In this document: piece after piece, positions 9,396 through 17,522 of the stretch | Layout: the number at the start of each line of letters is the position of its first letter | Position numbering within the stretch: the first letter of the stretch is position 1 | Source: Candidatus Limnocylindrales bacterium | GTDB taxonomy: Bacteria; Desulfobacterota; Binatia; UBA1149; CAITLU01 | NCBI GenBank assembly: GCA_035571835.1 | Contig: DATNBU010000045.1 | Location: 186,001 to 250,000, forward strand | Reading direction: 5' to 3' | DNA length: 64,000 nucleotides | The notes under the pieces: model-generated | Seen by the model: only the letters and a program-made list of their open reading frames with translations | Database searches by the model: none | What the model was told of the DNA's origin: nothing | Program-made: the position numbers and the translations under genes

Positions 9396-10400
9396 TCAGG
9401 CCGCCGGCGCCATGAGCTTGAGGTACATCGAGCAGATCTCGGGCCCCATGTCGGTCGGAAGCCCGAGGATCGGCAGATCCATTCCGGCGCGCCGCCATTC
9501 GGACAGGCGCGTCCGGCAGAAGCCGGGCTCGCCCGCGATCACCAGCGCATCGAGCAGCTCCTGCGAGACGGCGGCTGCAGCTTCCGGCCGCTGTTTGGCC
9601 ACGTAGAGATCGCGCACGACGTCGCAGTTCTCGCGATAGCCCATGCGCGAAAGCATCTCGTGGTAGTAGACGCCCATTCCGCCGATGTAGAACGAGATGA
9701 TGCCGCGCGCCGAATGGTAGCTCATCTCCTTGTCGGGCATCGGAATCACCGTCGTGAACGGCGCGACCGAAATGTCGTCGACGCTTCGGCCGCTCTTCGC
9801 TGCTCCTTCCGCGAGGACGGCGATGCCTTTCTCGAGCTGCTGATACGGCCAGAACGTCGGCATCCAGCCGTCGGCGAGCTCGCCGACCATGCGGATCGCC
9901 TTGTCATTGAGGCATGCGCAATAGATCGGGATGCGCTCGCGCACCGGCGTCATCGCGAGCTGGAAATGCCGGAACTCCCACAGGTCGGCTCCGGCTTCGT
10001 TCAGCCGCTGTCCGGAGATCAGGCACTGGATCACCTTGATGTACTGCCGCATGCGCGTCAGCGGCTTGTCGTACGGAATGCCGTGAAATCCTTCGATGAC
10101 CTTCTCGCCCGACGTGCCGAGCCCGAGAATCACGCGCCCTTCGGAGATCTCGTCGAGCGTCGCAGCGTGCATCGCCAGCAGACCGGGCGAACGGCTGAAG
10201 ACGTTGACGATCCCGGTTGCGAGCTTGATGCGTCTGGTGTGACACGCGATCTCGGTCAGCAGGCCGAAGGCCTCGTAGCCCCAGGCTTCGGGAATCCAGA
10301 ACGATTCGTAACCGAGCTCGTCGGCCTCCTGCGCATGGCGCAGCACCTGCTTGCGATTGAAGTTTTTCCAGAAGGCGACGATGCCTGATCGTTCGGTCAC
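9396..10400 (-). CDS. LLM-class F420-dependent oxidoreductase
   Basis: A 334-residue TIM-barrel flavin/deazaflavin oxidoreductase of the luciferase-like monooxygenase superfamily. Motifs include ADELGYESFWIPEAW at the N-terminus, TRRIKLATGIVNVFSRSP, the SEGRVILGLGTSGEKV phosphate-binding loop, and GMDLPILG near the end. Members reduce or oxidise small organic substrates with cofactor F420. The GTG start at 10400 has AAGGAG 7 bases upstream; the longer frame upstream is not family-like. The next gene on the strand, a big membrane protein, follows after 6 bases. It implies that the host makes F420, in line with the Ddn-type protein at 60.5 kb. Confidence 0.9.
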   Translation of the reverse strand: MTERSGIVAFWKNFNRKQVLRHAQEADELGYESFWIPEAWGYEAFGLLTEIACHTRRIKLATGIVNVFSRSPGLLAMHAATLDEISEGRVILGLGTSGEKVIEGFHGIPYDKPLTRMRQYIKVIQCLISGQRLNEAGADLWEFRHFQLAMTPVRERIPIYCACLNDKAIRMVGELADGWMPTFWPYQQLEKGIAVLAEGAAKSGRSVDDISVAPFTTVIPMPDKEMSYHSARGIISFYIGGMGVYYHEMLSRMGYRENCDVVRDLYVAKQRPEAAAAVSQELLDALVIAGEPGFCRTRLSEWRRAGMDLPILGLPTDMGPEICSMYLKLMAPAA

Positions 10401-10672
10401 CCTGTTCTCCTTGCGAGCGGACCCCGCGGCGATTTTACGAAGAAAGCCGGCAGGCATCGGCGCGGCTTGCGGTCGGCGCGGCACAGATCCGGCCGCACTT
10501 AAGAAAGACGGGTCGCGCGAGTCAAATGCCGCGCCGCCGAACCCAGGCCCGCACGATGCATGCTTGCGCCGCCGCGAGATGCCTGCGGCCGCGAGACTTC
10601 CTTCGATCGCAGGATCGGCATAGAGCACGTGCCGGAAGACCGGGACGCTCCCGGCTCTCGTACCGGGGCATC

Positions 10673-11302
10673 GTGAACAATCGTCGAAGCAGTCGTTCGT
10701 TCCTGCGCTCGCTGACTGGCAGCGGCGGTCTTCTTCGCGGGCCGCTCGCAAGAACTGCTGTGTTCATCGCAGCCGCCGTGCTCACGGTCGCTGCCGGACG
10801 CTGGACGACGGCGGATACCGGGCGAGTTGCCGGGCCGCACCGCGGCGTCGTTCCGGCCGGCGTTTCCGGAAAAGCACGCGTCGTCGACGGCGATACGATC
10901 GAAGTCGGCGGCGTACGGATTCGTCTGTTCGGGATCGACGCTCCGGAGCTTCACCAGTCGTGCAGGCGGCCCGGCGGGGAACGTTATGCGTGCGGCGATT
11001 TCGCTCGCGGCGCCCTCGTCGCCGCAATCGGAGGTCAGGCGGTGTCGTGCTCGCGGCGAGATGTCGACAAATACGGCCGCATGGTCGGCGTCTGCACCGG
11101 TTCTTCCGGCGATCTCGCCGGGAATGTCGTCACGCGCGGAGCCGCCATGGCGTATCGTCACTACAGCCTCGACTACGTTGACGAAGAAGAGCGGGCACGC
11201 CGGGACCATACCGGCATCTGGCAGGGGTCGTTCGAGGCTCCGTGGGAATTTCGGCACAACGAGCCGGCGAAGCATGCGTCGCCGGCGAAGCGTACGTACT
11301 GA
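10673..11302 (+). CDS. Thermonuclease-family (SNase-like) nuclease, membrane-anchored or exported
   Basis: A 209-residue protein with an N-terminal hydrophobic segment (ARTAVFIAAAVLTVAAG, about 26-42) followed by a staphylococcal-nuclease fold from about residue 60. Catalytic features are VVDGDTIEVGGVRIRLFGIDAPE (calcium-binding Asp and first Arg), RGAAMAYRHYS, and EEERARRDHTGIW with the later Glu/Arg pair. It is expected to cleave DNA or RNA outside the cytoplasm. The GTG at 10673 is taken as start because it places the signal segment sensibly; earlier residues of the frame are Arg-rich noise. The stop lies 5 bases before the enoyl-CoA hydratase start. Confidence 0.82.
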   Translation: MNNRRSSRSFLRSLTGSGGLLRGPLARTAVFIAAAVLTVAAGRWTTADTGRVAGPHRGVVPAGVSGKARVVDGDTIEVGGVRIRLFGIDAPELHQSCRRPGGERYACGDFARGALVAAIGGQAVSCSRRDVDKYGRMVGVCTGSSGDLAGNVVTRGAAMAYRHYSLDYVDEEERARRDHTGIWQGSFEAPWEFRHNEPAKHASPAKRTY

Positions 11303-11307
11303 TAGCG

Positions 11308-12069
11308 ATGTCGACCATCCGGACAATCCCGCTCGTCGACGATGCCGTGCTGCTGACGCTCGCCAGGCCTCCTGCCAATGCGATCGATGAGCACCTGCTG
11401 ATCGACCTGCACGCGACGCTCGTCTCGTTGCGGACCGACGACTCGGTTCGCGCCGTGGTCATCACCGGAAGCGGTGCGTTCTTCAGTGCCGGGTTCGATT
11501 TCTCCGCGCCCCGTCGCGATGACGAGATCGCGCTCGACCTGTACCGGCGCTATCGCGACTGTCACCTCGCGCTGCTGACGATGCCGAAGCCCACGATTGC
11601 GTGGATCAACGGCCATGCGATTGCAGGAGGCTTCGTGATCGCGCTCGCGTGCGACCACCGGATCGCGGCCGGTGGCGACTATCGAATCGGCATGAACGAG
11701 GTTGCCGTGGGCGCGTCGTTTCCGCGCACGGCCATGGAGATCGTTCGCCTGCGGCTCACCCATGCGCAGGCCAGCGAGCTGGTTCTCGGCGCACAGCTTT
11801 TTCCGTCCTCGAAAGCGGTCGCGCTAGGCCTTGCGCACGAGATCGTTGCACGTGAATCGATCGAGACGCACGTTCGCGCTCTCGCCGGACGCCTCGCTGC
11901 ATTTCCGTGCGATGCCTACGCGCGAACCAAGCAGGCGCTCGTCGCCGACGCCGAGAGACGCATCCTCGCCGAGACCGACAGCGAAGCGGTCGCGACGATG
12001 TCGGTCTGGATCTCCGACGAAAGCCGCGCGGCGCGCCGGCGCCAGCGCGAAAAACTCAACGTCCGGTAG
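11308..12069 (+). CDS. Enoyl-CoA hydratase/isomerase family protein
   Basis: A 253-residue crotonase-fold protein acting on acyl-CoA thioesters. The first oxyanion segment is GSGAFFSAGFDFS (about 51-63) and the second is INGHAIAGGFVIALACDHR (about 98-116). Both catalytic Glu positions of hydratases appear kept: MNEVAVG and ASELVLGAQ. The C-terminal trimerisation helix ends in a basic tail. Fifteen bases separate it from the HSDL2-type SDR downstream, so the two probably form an operon for acyl-chain or steroid-side-chain metabolism. The exact acyl-CoA substrate cannot be read from sequence. Confidence 0.9.
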   Translation: MSTIRTIPLVDDAVLLTLARPPANAIDEHLLIDLHATLVSLRTDDSVRAVVITGSGAFFSAGFDFSAPRRDDEIALDLYRRYRDCHLALLTMPKPTIAWINGHAIAGGFVIALACDHRIAAGGDYRIGMNEVAVGASFPRTAMEIVRLRLTHAQASELVLGAQLFPSSKAVALGLAHEIVARESIETHVRALAGRLAAFPCDAYARTKQALVADAERRILAETDSEAVATMSVWISDESRAARRRQREKLNVR

Positions 12070-12084
12070 ACAAAGGAGAGACCC

Positions 12085-12954
12085 ATGAGCCTTTCGGGAA
12101 AAACGCTGTTCATCACCGGTGCCAGCCGCGGGATCGGCCTCGCGATCGGCCTGCGCGCCGCGCGCGACGGCGCCAACGTTGCCATTGCGGCCAAAACCGC
12201 CGAGCCGCATCCGAAGCTCGAAGGCACGATCTATACGGCCGCGAAAGAGATCGAGGATGCCGGCGGAAAGGCTCTTCCGTTGATCGTCGACGTGCGCGAC
12301 GAGTCGAGCGTCCAGGCGGCGGTGGACAAAACCGTCGCGACGTTCGGCGGCATCGACATCTGCATCAACAACGCATCGGCCATACAGCTGACCGGCACGC
12401 TCGAAACCGACATGAAGCGTTACGACCTGATGCACCAGATCAACACGCGCGGCACGTACGTGACGTCGAAAGCCTGCATTCCGCACCTCAAGCGCGCGTC
12501 CAATCCGCACGTCCTCAATCTGTCGCCGCCGCTCGACATGAAGCCGCGCTGGTTCGGCGGTCACGTGGCGTACACGATGGCCAAGTACGGCATGTCGATG
12601 TGCGTGCTCGGCATGGCCGAGGAGTTCAAGGACGACGGAATCGCGTTCAATGCGCTGTGGCCGCGCACGGGAATCGCGACGGCGGCAATCCGCAATGCGC
12701 TGGCGGGCGACGAAGGCATGCGCGCGTGCCGCACCACCGACATCATGGCCGACGCGGCGCACTGGATCTTCACGCAGCCGGCCCGGCTGACGACCGGCAA
12801 CTTCTACATCGACGACGTGCTGCTGTACGCCGCCGGCGAGCGCGACTTCGACAAATACCGCGTCGATCCGACGAGGGAGCTGATGCGCGACTTCTTCGTC
12901 CCTGACGACTGCGCGCTTCCGCCGGGTGTATCGCTGGCGCCGGCGCGGACGTGA
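12085..12954 (+). CDS. SDR-family oxidoreductase, HSDL2-like
   Basis: A 289-residue short-chain dehydrogenase. The cofactor motif TGASRGIGLAIG is at residues 11-22, NNAS near residue 93, and YTMAK (Tyr about 164, Lys about 168) provides the catalytic pair; ALWPRTGIATAA follows. The AAKTAEPHPKLEGTIY segment after the Rossmann start is characteristic of hydroxysteroid dehydrogenase-like protein 2, without the SCP2 tail found in eukaryotes. AAAGGAGA precedes the ATG by 7 bases. It probably follows the enoyl-CoA hydratase in one transcript. A role in lipid or acyl-CoA oxidation is inferred from family and neighbour. Confidence 0.9.
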   Translation: MSLSGKTLFITGASRGIGLAIGLRAARDGANVAIAAKTAEPHPKLEGTIYTAAKEIEDAGGKALPLIVDVRDESSVQAAVDKTVATFGGIDICINNASAIQLTGTLETDMKRYDLMHQINTRGTYVTSKACIPHLKRASNPHVLNLSPPLDMKPRWFGGHVAYTMAKYGMSMCVLGMAEEFKDDGIAFNALWPRTGIATAAIRNALAGDEGMRACRTTDIMADAAHWIFTQPARLTTGNFYIDDVLLYAAGERDFDKYRVDPTRELMRDFFVPDDCALPPGVSLAPART

Positions 12955-13009
12955 ACCCGGACGAATCGAACTTGAGAAGGGCACGGAGTCCCGGCTCGAG
13001 ACGCTTGAC

Positions 13010-14263
13010 GTGAGCACCGGCGCTGACGCCCCGGCGATTCCAGCCGGCGTCGTGACCGAAAACGCGGCGATGAAGAGCGCGCCGTTCTGGCGGCGCGAGC
13101 CGTACGCCGTGTTCTTCCCGCTCGGCATCCTGCTTTCGTGGGCCGGCGTCGGCCGGTGGATCGAGTTCGTGCTGTCCGGACGGAGCGAAGACTACGTTGC
13201 CGTCTACATTTTCCACAGCATGACGCAGATCGAAGGCTTCCTGCTCTCGTTCGCGCTCGGATTCCTGTTCACGATGATTCCGCGCCGCAGCGGCACCTGG
13301 CCTCCATCCGTCATCGAGATGGCCATCGGCATCGCTGCTCCGCTGGCTACGGCCGTTGCCGCCGCGAACGGACAATGGGCGCTCTCGCAAGCCGGGTGGA
13401 TGGCAGCCTGCGTCCTGCTCGTCCAGTTCGTCGTGCGGCGATTCGCATCGGCTGCGGCGCGCCGGCGTCCGCCCGCGAGCTTCGTGTGGATCCCCGTCGC
13501 GCTCCTGCTCGGCCTCGCCGGCTCCGTCATGACGGGCGTGGGAGGGGCGCTCGGTGCGTCGTGGATGTGGCTTCACAACCTCGGGCAGCAGTTCGTGCTG
13601 CAGGGCGTTTTCATCGCGCTCGTGCTCGGCGTGGGCGGACTTGCGCTGCCGCTGATGACCCGCGGCGTCGCGCCGCCGGACGCGTCATTGTCTCCGAGGG
13701 ACCTGCGCGGGATCTTCGGGCACGTGCTCGCAGCCGTGCTCGTGGTCGCGAGTTTCTTTGTCCAACTGAACGTATCGGTTCGCGCTGGCTGCGCTCTCCG
13801 TGCTGCGGTCATCGCGGCTGTGCTCGTTCTCGGTGCGGAACTGTGGCGGCTGCCGACGCGTGCGGGGCTCAATCGCCGCGTGATCTGGCTGGCGGCGTGG
13901 TGCCTGCCGGCGGGCTTCGCATTCGCGTCGATCTATCCGCAGTACTACCAGGCCGGAATCCACATCAGTTTCATCTCCGGCTTCGCGATGCTGACGCTCG
14001 GCGTGAGCACGCACGTGATCCTCGGACATGGAGACCGCAGCGATCTGCTGAACGGACAGCCGTGGCAGGTGGCGGCCATTCTCGGCCTGATGATCGCCGC
14101 AACGGTTTGTCGTGTCGCAACCACGGTCGACATGGTTCACCGCAACGCGTGGATGGTCACGGCAGCGATGTTCTTTCTGGCGGCGACCGGCGTCTGGACG
14201 GTGCTGCTGGTGCCGGTGCTGCGCACGCGCGCGAAAGGATCGGCAGGAACAGGCTTGCCTTGA
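13010..14263 (+). CDS. nnrS: NnrS family membrane protein
   Basis: A polytopic protein (about 12 hydrophobic segments) of the NnrS family, haem/copper membrane proteins linked to protection from nitric oxide and nitrosative stress. The diagnostic stretch FHSMTQIEGFLLSFALGF followed by TMIPRRSGTWP is present, as are HNLGQQF and GIHISFISGF with conserved His. The GTG at 13010 gives 417 residues; ATG at 13070 (397 residues, beginning MKSAPFWRREPYAVFFP) is equally plausible and no ribosome-binding site decides. It lies 1 kb from the assimilatory nitrate genes, but its own promoter region shows no sigma-54 or NNR/FNR site I can identify. Confidence 0.87.
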   Translation: MSTGADAPAIPAGVVTENAAMKSAPFWRREPYAVFFPLGILLSWAGVGRWIEFVLSGRSEDYVAVYIFHSMTQIEGFLLSFALGFLFTMIPRRSGTWPPSVIEMAIGIAAPLATAVAAANGQWALSQAGWMAACVLLVQFVVRRFASAAARRRPPASFVWIPVALLLGLAGSVMTGVGGALGASWMWLHNLGQQFVLQGVFIALVLGVGGLALPLMTRGVAPPDASLSPRDLRGIFGHVLAAVLVVASFFVQLNVSVRAGCALRAAVIAAVLVLGAELWRLPTRAGLNRRVIWLAAWCLPAGFAFASIYPQYYQAGIHISFISGFAMLTLGVSTHVILGHGDRSDLLNGQPWQVAAILGLMIAATVCRVATTVDMVHRNAWMVTAAMFFLAATGVWTVLLVPVLRTRAKGSAGTGLP

Positions 14264-14302
14264 GCGCTTCGTCGCGGGGCGCATTCGCCGCAACGATCGC
14301 AA

Positions 14303-14713
14303 TCACTCCGCTTTCTTCGGCACCAGCTTCATCGTGTACGGGTGATTGAAGTAGTGGATGAAGAGGTCGCTCGAATATTTCTGCGCCATCGCGGCAGCTA
14401 CGCGCTCGGCCATCTCCGGAGTGTTGACCATCTCGATGTTGTCGAACTGCTGGCCGGCGATCTTGATCGACGTCAGCGGTTTGGTCCTGCTGCAGTCGAC
14501 ACGGCCTGCTGCTCGCGATCCGAGGCGCACCCACGCATCGCCGTCGAGCACGACCACCCAGACGTACGACCAGTACTCGCCTTCGTCGGGACAGTCGGTG
14601 CGGAACTGCAGCGTCTCCTCGTCCGTCCATTTTTCCGGTGTCCATTCGGCAGCGTGCGCGAATGTCGCGGCAAACATGAGGAACGTAGCGGCAAACAGGC
14701 TGGCAAGTTTCAT
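14303..14713 (-). CDS. Small exported protein, unknown function
   Basis: A 136-residue protein with a clear Sec signal peptide (FAATFLMFAATFAHA, cleavage probably after residue 21 before AEWTPEKW). The mature part has one central hydrophobic strand (YWSYVWVVVL) and two Cys (in TDCPDE and VDCSRT) that could form a disulphide. GGAGG is 4 bases before the ATG. I do not recognise the family. It sits between nnrS (convergent) and nasA with no clear functional link. Confidence 0.7.
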   Translation of the reverse strand: MKLASLFAATFLMFAATFAHAAEWTPEKWTDEETLQFRTDCPDEGEYWSYVWVVVLDGDAWVRLGSRAAGRVDCSRTKPLTSIKIAGQQFDNIEMVNTPEMAERVAAAMAQKYSSDLFIHYFNHPYTMKLVPKKAE

Positions 14714-14837
14714 GGAACCTCCGTCGTGCGCGCGCGCAACGCTGGCGGACGACGGAAAACGTTTATGCGTCCTGCCGTGACGCGGCAAGAGGCGGCACGT
14801 GCAGCCAAGGGCGAGGCCGATCACTCGAAAGCAGGGA

Positions 14838-17522
14838 TCAGGCGGCGCGGCTTCGATTGGCGAGGATCACGCCGAGCAGCGTGCGGATCTCGGGGACGCA
14901 GGATCCGCAGTTGGTGCCGGCCCTGGTGCAACTGCCGACCTCTTCCGGCGTCTGCAGTCCGTGCCGGTCGATCGCTTCGTCGATCGCCGAGCGGCGCACG
15001 TTAAAGCACGAGCAGATGATCGGGCTGTTGTCGGTCGCTCCGGCAAGCGGCCTTCCGGCCAGTAACGCCATGCGATCGTTCTCGTCGAGCGCGGGTTTTG
15101 CGAGCAGGCCGGCAATCCAGTCGCGTGACGGCATTTGCGCACGACGCGACAGGAAAACGCACGCGGCAATCCGGTCATCGCGGACGATGGCCGCCCGATA
15201 GATTCCAGCGCCTTCGTCGGCGTACTCGAGAAGGTCCGCGCGGCCCGGCTGCACGTTGAGGAGCAGACGTCCGCGTGCGGCGAGATCCTGCTCCGGCCGC
15301 AGGCCCGCGAGCTCGAAGCGCACGAATCCGTCGCCGCAGACCCTGGTCCACAGCTCGGCATCCGGAACTTTCTGCGTGGTGCGTCCGAACAGCACGCCGT
15401 GCCAGGCCGGCACGACCCGTTCGATCGCTGCGGGCGTATGCTTGAGCTCGGGCTCGCCCGACGCGGGATCGACGGCCGGATTGACGAGCGCACCGACGCG
15501 GCCTGAAGCGCAATTCGCGTCGCTCCAGTGCATCGGTGCGAACAACATTCCGCGCGGCATCTCACCGCTGGTTCGCGAGCGCAGGACGGCCGCCCCCCAC
15601 GCGGTCGTCACCTTGACGAAGTCGCCGTCGTCGAGCCGGATTGTCGCGGCGTCATCGGGGTGGAGATCCACGTACGGCTCCGGCATGTGATCGGAAAGAC
15701 GCGGCGAGGTGCCGGTGCGCGTCATCGTGTGCCACTGGTCGCGGATGCGTCCGGTGTTCAGGACGAACGGGAAACGCATGCACGTCTCGTGCGACGGACG
15801 CCGCGGCGTCGTCGGAACCAGATGCGCGCAGCCGCTCGGATGAAAAAATGCTCCATGTTCGGCCAGTCGCGCCGTTCCGCGATGACCGCGCTCGGGTACA
15901 GGCCACTGGATCGGCTCGAGCGATTCGTACTCCTCCGCCGACAGTCCGGCCAGGCCGCCGATATCGAATGCACGCGCGCCGTCGTTGCCAGCGGACGACA
16001 GTCGCGCATGCTCGTCGAAGATCTCGTGGACCGATTCGAACGCGAACGCGTCGGCATAACCCATGCGCTCGGCAACCCTGCTCAGGATCCACCAGTCCGG
16101 CCTGGCTTCGCCGGGCGGATTCAGGAACGCGCGTTGTCGCGAGATGCGGCGCTCGGAGTTCGTCGTGGTACCGTCGCGCTCGCCCCACGCGGCAGCCGGT
16201 AGCAGCACGTCAGCAAGCACGGCCGTATCGGTGTCCGCCGCGCAGTCGGAAACCACGACGAAGTCGCAGCTCGCGATTGCATCGCGCACGCGATCGGCCG
16301 CCGGGAGGCTGACGGCAGGATTGGTCGCGACGATCCACAGCGCCTTGATGCGTCCCTCGCGCACCGCTTCGAACAGGTCGACCGCCTTGAGTCCCGGTCG
16401 CGACGCGATGCGAGGGCTCTTCCAGAACTCCTGCACGATGCGCCGGTGTCCCGGGTCGTCGAGCGACATGTGCGCCGCGAGCATGTTCGCCATGCCGCCG
16501 ACTTCACGGCCGCCCATCGCGTTCGGCTGTCCGGTCAACGAGAACGGACCCATGCCCGGTTTGCCGATGCGACCGGTCAGCAGATGGCAGTTGACGATGC
16601 TCGTGACTTTGTCGGATCCGGACGACGACTGGTTGACGCCTTGCGAGAACGCCGTCACGACGCGCGCGGTCGCGGCGAACATGCGGTAGAACTCTTCGAG
16701 GTCGGAGACCGCGAGACCGCAGGCGGCTGCGACGACGGCCGAGGATCTTGCGCTCTCTCGCGCCGCGGCAACCGCTTCGACTGCACCGATCGTGTGCTCT
16801 TCGAGGAAGTCGTAGTCGCGGCAGCCTTCGCGATCGAGCCAAGCCAGCAGCCCGTTGAACAATTCCACGTCGCTGCCGGCGCGGATCGCAAGATGCAGGT
16901 CGGCGATGCCGGCGGTTGGCGTCTGCCTCGGGTCGATGACGACGATGCGCATGTCGGGTCGCCGCTGGCGCGCGTCCTCGAGCCGGCGGAACAGCACGGG
17001 ATGGCACCACGCCAGGTTCGAACCGACGAGCACGACGAGATCGGCAAGATCGAAATCCTCGTAACAGCCCGGAACGATGTCTTCGCCGAACGCCCTCTGG
17101 TGGCCGACGACCGACGACGACATGCAAAGCCGCGAGTTCGTGTCGATGTTGGCCGAGCCGATGAATCCCTTCATCAGCTTGTTGAAGACGTAGTAGTCCT
17201 CGGTCAGGAGCTGCCCGGATACGTAGAAAGCGACCGAGTCCGGGCCGTGCTTTGCGATCGTATCGCGAAACCGGTGTGCGACGAGCTCGAGAGCTTCGTC
17301 CCAGCCGGTATCGCGCCCGTGGACTCGCGGACGAAGAAGACGTCCGCCATGGCCGAGCGTTTCGGCGAGAGCTGCGCCTTTCGAACACAGCAGCCCGCCG
17401 TTGGCCGGATGTGCGGCGTCGCCGGCGATCGTCGTATTGCCGTCAGCGGTGGTCGCGACGATCCCGCAGCCGACGCCGCAGTACGCGCACGTCGTGCGCA
17501 CCGGAGTCGGCTGCTCGCTCAT
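14838..17522 (-). CDS. nasA: Assimilatory nitrate reductase catalytic subunit
   Basis: Reduces nitrate to nitrite in the cytoplasm. The 894-residue molybdopterin oxidoreductase has an N-terminal [4Fe-4S] site (Cys12, Cys15, Cys19, Cys46), followed by SANIDTNSRLCMSSS with the likely Mo-ligand Cys, and GPFSLTGQPNAMGGREVGG. The C-terminal about 60 residues form a BFD-like [2Fe-2S] domain (CSCFNV ... CTRAGTNCGSC), typical of NasA proteins fed by NADH or ferredoxin partners. The ATG at 17522 overlaps the upstream gene's TGA. It is third in the operon nirB - fusion reductase - nasA, so transcription depends on the sigma-54 promoter and leader 4.3 kb upstream. A gene for the molybdenum cofactor is not in view. 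Confidence 0.95.
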   Translation of the reverse strand: MSEQPTPVRTTCAYCGVGCGIVATTADGNTTIAGDAAHPANGGLLCSKGAALAETLGHGGRLLRPRVHGRDTGWDEALELVAHRFRDTIAKHGPDSVAFYVSGQLLTEDYYVFNKLMKGFIGSANIDTNSRLCMSSSVVGHQRAFGEDIVPGCYEDFDLADLVVLVGSNLAWCHPVLFRRLEDARQRRPDMRIVVIDPRQTPTAGIADLHLAIRAGSDVELFNGLLAWLDREGCRDYDFLEEHTIGAVEAVAAARESARSSAVVAAACGLAVSDLEEFYRMFAATARVVTAFSQGVNQSSSGSDKVTSIVNCHLLTGRIGKPGMGPFSLTGQPNAMGGREVGGMANMLAAHMSLDDPGHRRIVQEFWKSPRIASRPGLKAVDLFEAVREGRIKALWIVATNPAVSLPAADRVRDAIASCDFVVVSDCAADTDTAVLADVLLPAAAWGERDGTTTNSERRISRQRAFLNPPGEARPDWWILSRVAERMGYADAFAFESVHEIFDEHARLSSAGNDGARAFDIGGLAGLSAEEYESLEPIQWPVPERGHRGTARLAEHGAFFHPSGCAHLVPTTPRRPSHETCMRFPFVLNTGRIRDQWHTMTRTGTSPRLSDHMPEPYVDLHPDDAATIRLDDGDFVKVTTAWGAAVLRSRTSGEMPRGMLFAPMHWSDANCASGRVGALVNPAVDPASGEPELKHTPAAIERVVPAWHGVLFGRTTQKVPDAELWTRVCGDGFVRFELAGLRPEQDLAARGRLLLNVQPGRADLLEYADEGAGIYRAAIVRDDRIAACVFLSRRAQMPSRDWIAGLLAKPALDENDRMALLAGRPLAGATDNSPIICSCFNVRRSAIDEAIDRHGLQTPEEVGSCTRAGTNCGSCVPEIRTLLGVILANRSRAA